34,503 nucleotides of DNA, taken from the NCBI RefSeq assembly GCF_900068895.1, contig NZ_CDPK01000002.1, forward strand, positions 229,489-263,991, given 5' to 3'. Shown here piece by piece: positions 9,395-16,944 of this stretch; position 1 is the first letter of the stretch, and every line of letters starts with the position of its first letter. Under the pieces are notes generated by a model. It was given only the letters and a program-made list of their open reading frames with translations, made no database searches and was not told the origin of the DNA. The translations under genes and the position numbers were made by a program. The stretch is from Erwinia sp. ErVv1 (lineage in GTDB: Bacteria; Pseudomonadota; Gammaproteobacteria; Enterobacterales; Enterobacteriaceae).

Positions 9395-10054
9395 ATGTAT
9401 CAGCATCATAACTGGCAGGGCGCGTTATTAGACTTTCCGGTAAGCAAAGTCGTTTGCGTAGGGAGCAACTACGCTAAGCACATTAAAGAGATGGGCAGTG
9501 CCACACCGACCGAACCCGTGCTGTTCATTAAGCCGGAAACGGCGATCTGCGACATCCGTCAGCCGCTGTCTATTCCGAAAGATTCAGGTGCCGTACATCA
9601 TGAAGTGGAGCTGGCCGTGTTGATTGGCTCTACCCTGAAGCAGGCTTCGGAAGAGCACGTTGCAAAAGCCATTGCCGGCTACGGCGTGGCGCTTGACCTG
9701 ACCCTGCGCGATATCCAGGCGGGCTGTAAAAAGGCCGGTCAGCCCTGGGAAAAAGCCAAGGGGTTCGATAATTCCTGCCCGCTGTCCGGCTTTATTCCGG
9801 TAAACGAATTTGATGCCGACCCGCAAAACGTCGATCTGCGGCTGGTGGTCAATGGCGAGGTGCGCCAGCAGGGGAATACCTCTGATATGATCCACCCCAT
9901 TCTGCCGCTCATCGCCTTTATGAGCCGCTATTTCACGCTGCGCGCCGGGGATGTGATCCTTACCGGCACGCCTGAGGGCGTGGGCCCGATGGTTTCAGGC
10001 GACCGACTTGAAGTCTCACTCGGCGGCCACGGCATCGCGACGCGGGTGTTGTAA
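9395..10054 (+). CDS. ycgM: Fumarylacetoacetate hydrolase-family protein YcgM
   Basis: 219 residues, as in E. coli YcgM. FAH fold. Metal-binding acidic residues E70 and E72 lie in HHEVELAVLIG and D100 in GVALDLTLRD. The late motif GDVILTGTPEGVGPM is typical of the family. Relatives hydrolyse or decarboxylate beta-diketo acids or act as acylpyruvases; the physiological substrate in enterobacteria is uncertain. AGGGGAAGGA precedes the ATG. Its partner ycgN follows, separated by a likely terminator. Confidence 0.93.
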   Translation: MYQHHNWQGALLDFPVSKVVCVGSNYAKHIKEMGSATPTEPVLFIKPETAICDIRQPLSIPKDSGAVHHEVELAVLIGSTLKQASEEHVAKAIAGYGVALDLTLRDIQAGCKKAGQPWEKAKGFDNSCPLSGFIPVNEFDADPQNVDLRLVVNGEVRQQGNTSDMIHPILPLIAFMSRYFTLRAGDVILTGTPEGVGPMVSGDRLEVSLGGHGIATRVL

Positions 10055-10066
10055 GGCTTGCAACTG

Positions 10067-10099
10067 AAGCCCGAACTGTTTATAAGGTGCGGGCTTTTT
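10067..10099 (+). terminator. Intrinsic terminator after ycgM
   Basis: AAGCCCG (10067-10073) pairs with CGGGCTT (10090-10096) across a 16-nt loop and runs into TTTTT. It lies 12 bp after the ycgM stop, ahead of ycgN. The long loop makes it moderate in strength. Confidence 0.65.
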
Positions 10100-10117
10100 A
10101 CTTAAACGGATACCACG

Positions 10118-10561
10118 ATGACTGACACCCCTTTCTGGCAGCGTAAAACGCTGGAACAAATGAGCGATGAAGAGTGGGAATCCCTCTGTGATGGATGCGG
10201 TCAGTGCTGTCTGAATAAGCTGCAGGACGCCGACACCGATGAGATTTACTTCACTAACGTTGCCTGCAACCAGCTGAACATCAAAACCTGCCAGTGTCGC
10301 AATTACGAGCGCCGCTTCGAATATGAAGAGGATTGCATCAAACTGACGCGGGATAATCTGCCCACTTTTTCGTGGCTGCCGCCCAGCTGTGCCTATCGTG
10401 TACTGGCAGAAGGGAAAAATCTTCCTGTCTGGCATCCCCTGCGTACGGGGTCCAAAGCGGCGATGCACGCCGGGCGCATCTCCGTGCGGCATATCGCGGT
10501 CAGGGAGAGCGAAGTGACAGACTGGGAAGATCATATCATCAATAAACCGGGCAGGGGCTGA
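10118..10561 (+). CDS. ycgN: YcgN, UPF0260 cysteine-cluster protein
   Basis: 147 residues. The N-terminal CDGCGQCC motif (C24, C27, C30, C31) is the CxxCxxCC putative metal-chelating signature. Three more Cys lie in [14 protein letters not shown] and others further on. Strong similarity to E. coli YcgN throughout ([65 protein letters not shown]). Function unknown; iron or zinc binding is inferred from the motif. The ribosome site is weak, but no other start is better. Confidence 0.93.
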   Translation: MTDTPFWQRKTLEQMSDEEWESLCDGCGQCCLNKLQDADTDEIYFTNVACNQLNIKTCQCRNYERRFEYEEDCIKLTRDNLPTFSWLPPSCAYRVLAEGKNLPVWHPLRTGSKAAMHAGRISVRHIAVRESEVTDWEDHIINKPGRG

Positions 10562-10636
10562 AGCCGCCCGCCGTCAGCCGCTCCGAATCTTTGCTATGCT
10601 TATCCTTATGTTTTACAGGTTAAAAGGATAAGTTAC

Positions 10637-11527
10637 GTGATTCAACGCAGAGAATTCCTCGGCGCCAGCGGTGCCATGCTCGCCCTATCCCTGATAACGC
10701 CCTCTGCGGCCCGGAGTCAGCCCACCGGGCAGCCATTGCCTGCTGCGACAGATAAGCCGCCACAGCTCACGCTCCGTGACATCACCATCGGACAGGGCAG
10801 TCCGAAGGTTATCGTGCCGACCACTGCCAGCCACCCGGCGGATGTTCTGACCTTTGTCGATAAAGTCGCATCCAGCCAGGATTTTCACGTGCTGGAACTC
10901 CGTCTGGATATGCTGGAGAACGCACTGGATGCGAACGCCATGGCCGCGCTAACGCACCAGGTACGCGACCGGCTCGGGAACAAGCTGCTGCTGCTGACGT
11001 TTCGTACCCAGGACGAAGGCGGCAAAAAAGCGGTCAGCGACGAGCAGTACGTACAGCTGTATCAACAGCTGCTGGCCGAAGGCACTGCTGACCTGATTGA
11101 CGTTGAAATGTATCGCGATCGGACAAAAACCGATCCGCTTATCGCCCTGGCTCACCAGCGGGGGGTTAAGGTGATATTGTCTAACCATGAGCTAAAGTCC
11201 ACTCCGGCGAAAGAGGAGATCGTCTCGCGGCTGCGCGAACAGCAGGCGCGCGGGGCGGATATCCTCAAGCTGGCTGCGATGCCTGCCGACCCGGGAGATG
11301 TTCTGACGTTGCTAACGGCAACCTGGGAGATGCATCAGCATTACGCCCAACGTCCGGTTCTGACGATGTCTATGGGCGACCTGGGTGTACTGACGCGGAT
11401 GAGCGGAGAGCTGACCGGATCGGCGCTGACGTTCGCCATGGTCGGTGAAGCCTCTGCATCCGGTCAGGTTGCTCTGGAGGATTTAAGCAGCGTGCTGGGG
11501 ATCGTGCATAAAAGCATGGGTTCCTGA
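10637..11527 (+). CDS. Type I 3-dehydroquinate dehydratase with Tat-like signal peptide (probably periplasmic)
   Basis: 296 residues. Residues about 46-292 align with type I dehydroquinase (AroD). All catalytic residues known from the Salmonella/E. coli enzyme are present: E87 and R89 (LELRLD), R123 (TFRT), H184 (SNHE), Schiff-base K211 (DILKLAAMP), R254 (LTRMSGE), and S273/Q277 (ASASGQ). Unlike cytoplasmic AroD (about 252 residues) it begins MIQRREFLGASGAMLALSL and continues to PSAARS. This is a twin-arginine-like motif, hydrophobic core and cleavage site, then a Pro-rich linker. It should convert 3-dehydroquinate to 3-dehydroshikimate in the periplasm, as in quinate catabolism (inference). 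The start is GTG with AAAAGGA 8 nt upstream. No quinate dehydrogenase or shikimate gene is nearby. E. coli carries hlyE/umuDC in this interval instead. Confidence 0.85.
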   Translation: MIQRREFLGASGAMLALSLITPSAARSQPTGQPLPAATDKPPQLTLRDITIGQGSPKVIVPTTASHPADVLTFVDKVASSQDFHVLELRLDMLENALDANAMAALTHQVRDRLGNKLLLLTFRTQDEGGKKAVSDEQYVQLYQQLLAEGTADLIDVEMYRDRTKTDPLIALAHQRGVKVILSNHELKSTPAKEEIVSRLREQQARGADILKLAAMPADPGDVLTLLTATWEMHQHYAQRPVLTMSMGDLGVLTRMSGELTGSALTFAMVGEASASGQVALEDLSSVLGIVHKSMGS

Positions 11528-11540
11528 TACCTGCAGGGAT

Positions 11541-11568
11541 AACGCCAGCGGAATCACCCGCTGGCGTT
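11541..11568. terminator. Perfect inverted repeat between the convergent dehydroquinase and lipoprotein genes
   Basis: AACGCCAGCGG (11541-11551) and CCGCTGGCGTT (11558-11568) are perfect 11-bp arms with a 6-nt loop. The repeat lies 13 bp after the dehydroquinase stop and 19 bp beyond the end of the small lipoprotein gene. No T-run follows, so termination is inferred from position and stem strength. Confidence 0.55.
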
Positions 11569-11587
11569 GGCAAGGGTACCGTTTCTG

Positions 11588-11758
11588 TCAGGACTGAGGC
11601 TGACCGACCGGGCCGCTGCCGCCTGGCGCGCCGGGTGGCTGCTGGCCGCTGGGTGGAGCCGGTGGGGCACTGTGGGTATTTTCTCCTCCCCACCACGCAC
11701 AGCCGGAAAGCGCGGCGGCAGAGAAGGACAGAACCAGCATTAACGCGATGTTTTTCAT
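11588..11758 (-). CDS. Small Pro/Gly-rich lipoprotein, 56 residues
   Basis: Read on the - strand from ATG at 11756-11758 to TGA at 11588. It begins MKNIALMLVLSFSAAALSGC, a full type II signal with lipobox LSGC (Cys20). The mature part has only 37 residues: AWWGGENTHSA, then a Pro/Gly/Gln/Ser-rich tail ending QPQS. AGAGGA lies about 7 nt before the ATG. It is too short for routine calling, but signal, ribosome site and flanking hairpin agree. Its own promoter was not identified, and a dsbB terminator stands upstream of it. I do not recognise a named family. The disordered tail suggests a small outer-membrane or periplasmic tether rather than an enzyme (inference). Confidence 0.75.
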   Translation of the reverse strand: MKNIALMLVLSFSAAALSGCAWWGGENTHSAPPAPPSGQQPPGAPGGSGPVGQPQS

Positions 11759-11859
11759 AATATTCCTCTTCGATCAGACGTGTCATCTAAGCGTAGTCGC
11801 CGTAAGACAGTCCTTCAACCCTGGTCTCTGCCAGGGAGGGCGGGAGGTCAACAGGTGAT

Positions 11860-11883
11860 AAAAAAACCCACCGGCGGTGGGTT
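11860..11883 (-). terminator. Intrinsic terminator after dsbB
   Basis: On the - strand, AACCCACC (from 11883) pairs with GGTGGGTT around a GC-rich loop and runs into seven Ts (complement of 11860-11866). It lies about 15 bp after the dsbB stop. Confidence 0.85.
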
Positions 11884-11897
11884 GAGTAGCGGCAGAG

Positions 11898-12428
11898 CTA
11901 GCGAGAAAACAGATCCCGTCTTTTCGGTTTTAACGGCTGACCCACCAGCACGAGAATACCGACCAGCAGAAAGGCCGCAAAAATCCCAATCAGCCACTGC
12001 GGCATCCCAAGCGTAAGCAGGGACCACTGATTCTGCGAACAGTCACCGCTGGCCACAAAAACGGAGGGCAGGATTTTGTCCAGCGGCAGCCACTGTGGAA
12101 AGCGGGCGGCAAAATCACAGGTCACAAACGGATTGGGATGAAGCTGAATCATCGTATGTTCCCAGGCCAGACGGACGCCCTCCCAGGCGCTGTAAATCCA
12201 GATAGCGATCGCTGCCAGACGCAGCGGCGTTGCTGGCGCGATGGCGCCGACAAGTCCTGCCGCCATTATCCCGAAAAGGGCGCAGCGTTCATAAATGCAC
12301 ATAACGCACGGTTTCAGCATCATGACGTGCTGAAAATAGAGTGCGACCATTTCCAGAGCAAAAGCAATAAAGGCCATCAAAAGCCAGGCGCCGCGCCCGC
12401 GGGAGCAGCTATTCAAATATCTCAACAT
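11898..12428 (-). CDS. dsbB: Disulfide bond formation protein DsbB
   Basis: 176 residues, the same as E. coli. It is an inner membrane protein with four TM helices that reoxidises DsbA and passes electrons to quinone. Both redox pairs are present: C41/C44 in [11 protein letters not shown] and C104/C130 in the second periplasmic loop (VTCDF, SGDC). ATG 12428 gives the family N-terminus [20 protein letters not shown]; a longer frame from 12509 adds 27 unrelated residues. In E. coli nhaB lies next to dsbB; here the next gene is fadR, divergent, and no nhaB remnant is seen. Confidence 0.97.
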   Translation of the reverse strand: MLRYLNSCSRGRGAWLLMAFIAFALEMVALYFQHVMMLKPCVMCIYERCALFGIMAAGLVGAIAPATPLRLAAIAIWIYSAWEGVRLAWEHTMIQLHPNPFVTCDFAARFPQWLPLDKILPSVFVASGDCSQNQWSLLTLGMPQWLIGIFAAFLLVGILVLVGQPLKPKRRDLFSR

Positions 12429-12450
12429 AGTCAATCCATGTAATAGGTGT

Positions 12451-12484
12451 TGAACCGGCAGTGTAAACCAAAAGCGCCGGTTCA
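12451..12484 (-). repeat. Inverted repeat in dsbB leader
   Basis: TGAACCGGC (12451-12459) and GCCGGTTCA (12476-12484) are perfect 9-bp arms with a 16-nt spacer, 22 bp upstream of the dsbB start. It could be a leader-RNA hairpin or a protein-binding site. There is no T-run toward dsbB. Confidence 0.5.
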
Positions 12485-12682
12485 CCAGCATGTTAGCGTA
12501 GAATTTCACCGAGAAATTGACCTGAGTGGGACTAATTCTTTCCGGAGAGTGCTATCTCAGAGCTTTCAGAGCCTGCTGATTACAGAGGTGCGAAAGTGGG
12601 AGTGACCTGCCAGCAACTTTTTTTATGTTTTGTTAGCGCCTCAGCGTTTTCGCAGCCTGCCCGTCTATGTGATGCCGGGAGC

Positions 12683-12699
12683 ATCTGGTATGATGAGCA
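12683..12699 (+). promoter_or_regulatory. fadR extended -10 promoter overlapping a FadR-like operator
   Basis: TGGTATGAT at 12686-12694 is an extended -10 (TGnTATGAT). The surrounding ATCTGGTATGATGAGCA (12683-12699) has the CTGGT half and spacing of a FadR operator, with a weak right half. It lies about 40 bp upstream of the fadR ATG. Promoter function is likely; FadR binding is inference. Confidence 0.5.
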
Positions 12700-12737
12700 C
12701 AATTTTGCAGTCATGAACGCAATGGAAACAAAACGCT

Positions 12738-13457
12738 ATGGTCATTAAGGCGCAGAGCCCTGCCGGTTTCGCTGAAGAATATATTATTGAAAGCATCTGG
12801 AATAGTCGCTTTCCGCCCGGCTCAATTCTGCCGGCGGAAAGAGAGCTTTCGGAACTGATTGGCGTCACCCGTACGACATTACGGGAAGTGTTACAGCGAC
12901 TTGCCCGCGATGGTTGGCTGACCATTCAGCATGGCAAACCGACCCGGGTGAACAATTTCTGGGAAACGTCCGGCTTAAGCATTCTTGAAACGCTGGCACG
13001 TCTGGATCACGACAGCGTTCCACAGCTGATAGATAACCTGCTGGCGGTGCGTACCAATATCTCCTCGATATTTATTCTTCGCGCGATTCGTACCTATCCG
13101 GATAAAGCTCTGGAGGTGCTGGAAACGGCCAGGGGCGTGGATGATAAAGCCGAAGCCTATACCGATCTTGATTACAGCATCTTCCGTGGTCTGGCCTTCG
13201 CCTCTGGCAATCCCATCTATGGGTTGATCCTGAACGGTCTGAAAGGGCTGTATACCCGCGTCGGGCGTCACTATTTTTCTAATCCTGAAGCGCGTAAGCT
13301 GGCCCAGGATTTCTACCAGAAGCTGAACGTTATCTGCCAGCAGCAGCAGTACGATATTATTGTGGATACCGTGCGCGACTATGGCCGCCGCAGCGGTGAG
13401 ATTTGGCATAACATGCAGACCAGCATGCCGACGGATCTCCCCCCACAGCGTCGGTAA
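12738..13457 (+). CDS. fadR: Fatty acid metabolism regulator FadR
   Basis: 239 residues, as in E. coli. GntR-family protein: N-terminal winged helix with the DNA-contacting residues R35, T44, R45, T46, T47, R49 and H65 in [18 protein letters not shown]...IQHG, then an alpha-helical acyl-CoA-binding domain (FCD-like FadR_C) from about residue 75. It represses beta-oxidation genes and activates fabA/fabB; long-chain acyl-CoA abolishes DNA binding. A likely target, fadD, lies about 8 kb upstream with a matching operator. Divergent to dsbB, convergent with ycgB. Confidence 0.98.
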   Translation: MVIKAQSPAGFAEEYIIESIWNSRFPPGSILPAERELSELIGVTRTTLREVLQRLARDGWLTIQHGKPTRVNNFWETSGLSILETLARLDHDSVPQLIDNLLAVRTNISSIFILRAIRTYPDKALEVLETARGVDDKAEAYTDLDYSIFRGLAFASGNPIYGLILNGLKGLYTRVGRHYFSNPEARKLAQDFYQKLNVICQQQQYDIIVDTVRDYGRRSGEIWHNMQTSMPTDLPPQRR

Positions 13458-13459
13458 TC

Positions 13460-13480
13460 AGAGGCAGATAAGCCTCTTTT
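13460..13480 (+). terminator. Weak hairpin just after fadR
   Basis: AGAGGC (13460-13465) and GCCTCT (13472-13477) form a 6-bp stem followed by a short T-run, 3 bp after the fadR stop. It may back up the stronger terminator 30 bp downstream. Confidence 0.4.
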
Positions 13481-13510
13481 AGGCAGTTGTTCACCCTCAG
13501 GGCGAGCCGG

Positions 13511-13542
13511 AGCGGAGTCAGATGACTGACTCCGCTTTTTTT
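13511..13542 (+). terminator. Strong intrinsic terminator after fadR
   Basis: AGCGGAGTCA (13511-13520) and TGACTCCGCT (13527-13536) are perfect 10-bp arms with a 6-nt loop, followed by a run of Ts to 13542. On the - strand there is no T-run, so it serves fadR rather than ycgB, which ends 15 bp further on. Confidence 0.92.
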
Positions 13543-13556
13543 ATGTTTTAACGAGG

Positions 13557-15092
13557 TTAAAGCGGGGAAGTGCGCGGCGGGCAGCGATCGAGAATTTCAG
13601 TGCTGCCGTCGTCGTTCTGCTGCTCGAGATGAATATCAAAGCCCCACAGACGGTGCACGTGCTTAAGCACCTCGCGACGGCTTTTATCCAGCGGCGCGCG
13701 GCTGTGCGGCACATAGCGCAGCGTCAGGGAGCGGTCACCGCGCAGGTTAACGTCATACACCTGAATATTCGGCTCCAGATTACTCAGATTATACTGTGCT
13801 GACAGCTGCTGACGAATGGCCCGATAACCCGCTTCATCATGAATGGCGGCGATCTCCAGGAAATTGTTACGATCGTCATCCATTACCGTGAACAAACGGA
13901 AGTCGCGCATCACCTTCGGTGACAGGAACTGGCTGATAAAACTCTCGTCTTTAAATTCACGCATGGCAAAATGCAGGGTTTCCAGCCAGTCGCTGCCGGC
14001 AATATCCGGGAACCAGTAGCGATCTTCCTCCGTTGGCTCCTGACAGATACGCTTAATATCCTGGAACATTGCGAACCCCAGCGCGTAGGGGTTAATGCCG
14101 TTATACCACTGACTGTTGTAGGGGGGCTGGTAAATGACGTTGGTATGGCTATGCAAAAACTCCAGCATAAAGCGTTCTGATACCTTACCTTCATCGTAAA
14201 GATGGTTAAGGATGGTGTAGTGCCAAAACGTTGCCCAGCCCTCATTCATCACCTGAGTCTGCTTCTGCGGGTAGAAATACTGGCTGACTTTACGCACGAT
14301 ACGCAGCACCTCGCGCTGCCATGACTCCAGCAGGGGGGCATTTTTCTCCATAAAGTAGAGCAGATTTTCCTGCGGCTCGGAGGGGTAGCGAGCTGCCGCC
14401 TGCTGGGATTCTTCCCGCTCGCGACGCGGCAGGGTGCGCCACAGCATATTAACCTGACTTTGCAGATACTCCTCGCGGCTTTGCTGTCTTGCCGTCTCCT
14501 CCTGCAGGGAGATTTTTTGCGGGCGCTTGTAGCGGTCAACGCCGTAGTTCATCAGGGCATGACAGGAATCAAGGAGCTTCTCGACTTCTTCCACGCCGTG
14601 GCGCTCTTCACACTGGCTGATATAGTTTCGGGCAAAAATCAGGTAGTCAACAATGGAGCTGGCGTCGGTCCAGCTGCGGAAAAGGTAGTTATTTTTGAAG
14701 AAGGAGTTGTGTCCGTAGCAGGCATGGGCAATGACCAGCGCCTGCATGGTGATGGTATTCTCCTCCATCAGATAGGCAATACAGGGATTCGAATTGATAA
14801 CAATTTCATACGCCAGGCCCTGCTGGCCGTGTTTATAGCGCTGTTCGGTTTCAATAAACTTTTTACCGAATGACCAGTGAGCATAGTTTATGGGCATGCC
14901 GACGCTGGAATAGGCATCCATCATCTGCTCAGAGGTGATCACTTCAATTTGATGTGGATAGGTTTCGAGCCGATAGAGTTTGGCTACGCGGTCAATCTCT
15001 GCCAGATAGTCATCCAGCAGGTCAAAAGTCCAGTCGGGTCCATCACTGAGTCGTTTGCTGTCCTTAATCGGATCGTCAAAGATAGTCGTCAT
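13557..15092 (-). CDS. ycgB: YcgB, SpoVR-family stress protein
   Basis: 511 residues (510 in E. coli). SpoVR domain through most of the length: YPHQIEVITSEQMMDAYSSVGMP, YEIVINSNPCIAYLMEENT, HACYGHNSFFKNNYLF, MNEGWATFWHY (HExxH-less, zincin-like Glu/His pattern), PYALGFAMFQDI. The biochemical function is unknown. In E. coli the gene is RpoS-dependent. Homologues often lie in one operon with a PrkA kinase and a DUF444 protein. Here YeaG and YeaH are on the same strand about 8.5 kb away. AAGGGG precedes the ATG, and a 12-bp palindrome lies just upstream. Confidence 0.94.
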   Translation of the reverse strand: MTTIFDDPIKDSKRLSDGPDWTFDLLDDYLAEIDRVAKLYRLETYPHQIEVITSEQMMDAYSSVGMPINYAHWSFGKKFIETEQRYKHGQQGLAYEIVINSNPCIAYLMEENTITMQALVIAHACYGHNSFFKNNYLFRSWTDASSIVDYLIFARNYISQCEERHGVEEVEKLLDSCHALMNYGVDRYKRPQKISLQEETARQQSREEYLQSQVNMLWRTLPRREREESQQAAARYPSEPQENLLYFMEKNAPLLESWQREVLRIVRKVSQYFYPQKQTQVMNEGWATFWHYTILNHLYDEGKVSERFMLEFLHSHTNVIYQPPYNSQWYNGINPYALGFAMFQDIKRICQEPTEEDRYWFPDIAGSDWLETLHFAMREFKDESFISQFLSPKVMRDFRLFTVMDDDRNNFLEIAAIHDEAGYRAIRQQLSAQYNLSNLEPNIQVYDVNLRGDRSLTLRYVPHSRAPLDKSRREVLKHVHRLWGFDIHLEQQNDDGSTEILDRCPPRTSPL

Positions 15093-15108
15093 AGCGTACC
15101 CCTTTTAA

Positions 15109-15120
15109 AAAACCGGTTTT
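15109..15120. promoter_or_regulatory. 12-bp palindrome upstream of ycgB
   Basis: AAAACCGGTTTT is a perfect palindrome 16 bp before the ycgB start, overlapping the leader just upstream of the AAGGGG ribosome site. It could be a repressor site; no regulator is assigned. Confidence 0.35.
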
Positions 15121-15368
15121 CGACGTTACAACCTGTAGCGACAAAAGATCCGTTTTCCACCCGGCTACCAGAGCATAGATATACTCCTGCAAAACCGGAA
15201 CGCAAGCCAATAACTCAATGATAGTTCACTCCCGGCGATCCTTCTGACGAATCCAAATGAATTATTTAGGACAAAATAGAGCGGATTATGAAATATCATT
15301 TTTAGGCAGCAGTAAATAAAGGTTCAGATGAAATAGCTGAAATTATATGCTGTTTATAAGGGAATGTT

Positions 15369-15455
15369 ATGGGCAAATCATATTCTGCTGGGAAAGCGCA
15401 AAAAACGCCAATCCTCGATAATTTGCTGCTGATAATGGCTAACCTGCGGAATTAA
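15369..15455 (+). CDS. Possible 28-residue small protein
   Basis: ATG at 15369 with AAGGGA (15358-15363) 5 nt upstream opens a frame of 28 codons ending TAA. It gives MGKSYSAGKAQKTPILDN followed by a short hydrophobic LLLIMANLRN. It lies in the dadA upstream region in the same direction as dadA. Spacing and signal look like a real start, but a 28-codon frame is expected by chance fairly often. No family was recognised. Confidence 0.22.
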   Translation: MGKSYSAGKAQKTPILDNLLLIMANLRN

Positions 15456-15505
15456 ACTCCGTATTTCATCGCGCTAACTCTTTTTATTACCGCTTAGAGT
15501 AAAAA

Positions 15506-15527
15506 AGATGTGAAATGTGTCAGCGTA
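15506..15527 (+). promoter_or_regulatory. CRP-like site upstream of dadA
   Basis: TGTGA-N6-TCAGC at 15509-15524 matches 8 of 10 core bases of the CRP consensus TGTGA-N6-TCACA, about 100 bp before the dadA ATG. E. coli dadAX is known to be catabolite-controlled. No confident -10 could be paired with it. Confidence 0.35.
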
Positions 15528-15616
15528 ATGTTAGATAAAGTGACGTAGCGTAATCGTTCGCAGCAGTCGCGTGAAGGCAGTTTAATCCTCTTTTTTTTAA
15601 ACGGCGGTGGAGAGTT

Positions 15617-16915
15617 ATGCGAGTTGTCATTCTGGGAGGCGGTGTGGTTGGCGTGGCCAGCGCCTGGTATCTGGCACAGGCCGGGCATGAGGTTACGATT
15701 ATCGATCGGCAGGCCGGCGTGGCACAGGAAACCAGCGCGGCAAATGCCGGACAGATTTCACCCGGCTATGCAGCACCCTGGGCCGCGCCGGGCGTGCCGT
15801 TAAAGGCAATCAAATGGATGTTCCAGCGCCACGCGCCGCTGGCATTTCGTCCTGACGGCAGCCGCTTCCAGCTGGCCTGGATGTGGCAGATGCTTAAAAA
15901 TTGTAATCTTGATCACTACCAGCAGAACAAAAGCCGCATGGTACGCATCGCTGAGTACAGCCGCGACTGCCTGAAAACGCTGCGCCAGCAGACGGGCATT
16001 GCCTATGAGGGCAGGCAGGGCGGTACGCTGCAACTGTTTCGCACCGCGCAGCAGTTCGAAAGCGCCACCAAAGATATTGCGGTACTGCGGGAAGCGGGCG
16101 TGCCTTATCAACTGCTTGAGGCGGCTCAACTGACTGACGCCGAGCCTGCACTCGCGGCCAGCCGGCACAAACTGACCGGCGGTCTGCGTCTGCCCAACGA
16201 TGAAACCGGTGACTGCCAGCTCTTCACCCAGCGGCTGGCTGCTATGGCCGCTGCTGTCGGCGTGACCTTTCGTTTCAACACCCCGATCGATGCTCTGTTA
16301 CAGGAGGGAAACCGGATTACGGGCGTGAAGTGCGGTGCGGAAACGGTCGAGGCCGATGCGTACGTTGTGGCACTGGGGTCCTGGTCCAGAGGACTGCTGG
16401 AACAGACGGTCAGCGTGCCGGTTTATCCCCTTAAAGGGTACTCACTGACCCTTCCGGTCAGGGATCCGCAGGCCGCACCCATCTCTACCGTACTGGATGA
16501 AAGCTATAAGGTGGCCGTCACCCGCTTCGACAACCGCATTCGCGTTGGGGGGATGGCTGAAATTGTCGGTTATGACCTGTCCCTTCGTCCGGCGCGACGT
16601 GAAACGCTGGAAATGGTGGTCGGCGACCTTTTTCCTGGCGGAGGGGAAATCGCCCAGGCGTCATTCTGGAGCGGGCTGCGACCCATGACGCCTGACGGGA
16701 CGCCAATTGTGGGGCGAACCCCGCTGAGCAATCTTTATCTCAATACTGGTCATGGAACGCTCGGTTGGACAATGGCATGCGGTTCGGGGCAGCTGCTTTC
16801 TGATATCATTTCGCGAAGGATCCCCGCCATTGCCGCTGATGACCTGTCGGTAATGCGTTATCTGCCAGGATTCTACCCGACCGTTGGCCAGACGTTGCAT
16901 GGTGCCAGCCGCTGA
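15617..16915 (+). CDS. dadA: D-amino acid dehydrogenase DadA (small subunit)
   Basis: 432 residues (E. coli also 432). FAD-dependent DAO-family oxidoreductase. The Rossmann motif GGGVVG is at residues 7-12 ([20 protein letters not shown]). The conserved [30 protein letters not shown] and C-terminal [14 protein letters not shown]...[16 protein letters not shown] are present. It oxidises D-alanine and other D-amino acids to oxo acids at the inner membrane, feeding electrons to quinone. GGTGGAGAG precedes the ATG. dadX follows at 29 bp in the same operon. Confidence 0.97.
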   Translation: MRVVILGGGVVGVASAWYLAQAGHEVTIIDRQAGVAQETSAANAGQISPGYAAPWAAPGVPLKAIKWMFQRHAPLAFRPDGSRFQLAWMWQMLKNCNLDHYQQNKSRMVRIAEYSRDCLKTLRQQTGIAYEGRQGGTLQLFRTAQQFESATKDIAVLREAGVPYQLLEAAQLTDAEPALAASRHKLTGGLRLPNDETGDCQLFTQRLAAMAAAVGVTFRFNTPIDALLQEGNRITGVKCGAETVEADAYVVALGSWSRGLLEQTVSVPVYPLKGYSLTLPVRDPQAAPISTVLDESYKVAVTRFDNRIRVGGMAEIVGYDLSLRPARRETLEMVVGDLFPGGGEIAQASFWSGLRPMTPDGTPIVGRTPLSNLYLNTGHGTLGWTMACGSGQLLSDIISRRIPAIAADDLSVMRYLPGFYPTVGQTLHGASR

Positions 16916-16944
16916 TCGTTATCGTATCTGATTCAGGAGAAGTT

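Larger units (their letters stand above)
12429..12737. other. Divergent dsbB-fadR intergenic region (309 bp)
   Basis: Contains a perfect 9-bp inverted repeat in the dsbB leader and the putative fadR promoter/operator, listed separately. A run of seven Ts near 12620 follows GACCTGCCAGCAAC but has no convincing stem. No coding remnant of nhaB, which occupies this interval in E. coli, was recognised. Confidence 0.6.
15093..15616. other. Divergent ycgB-dadA intergenic region (524 bp), AT-rich
   Basis: The longest non-coding stretch in the window and visibly richer in A/T than the genes. It holds a 12-bp palindrome next to ycgB, a possible 28-codon ORF at 15369 and a CRP-like site near 15509, listed separately. 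The dad operon of E. coli is controlled by Lrp and CRP, which would fit an AT-rich upstream region. No tRNA or known small RNA was recognised. Confidence 0.6.

Noticed and set aside
11780-12016. 78-codon + strand frame
   Set aside because: It runs through the dsbB terminator and into the antisense of dsbB. It is Arg/Ser-rich with no ribosome site or family.
15093-15300. Search for a sigma-54 promoter before ycgB to match that of yeaG
   Set aside because: The best candidate (near 15189) lacks the essential GG at -24, so shared sigma-54 control cannot be claimed.
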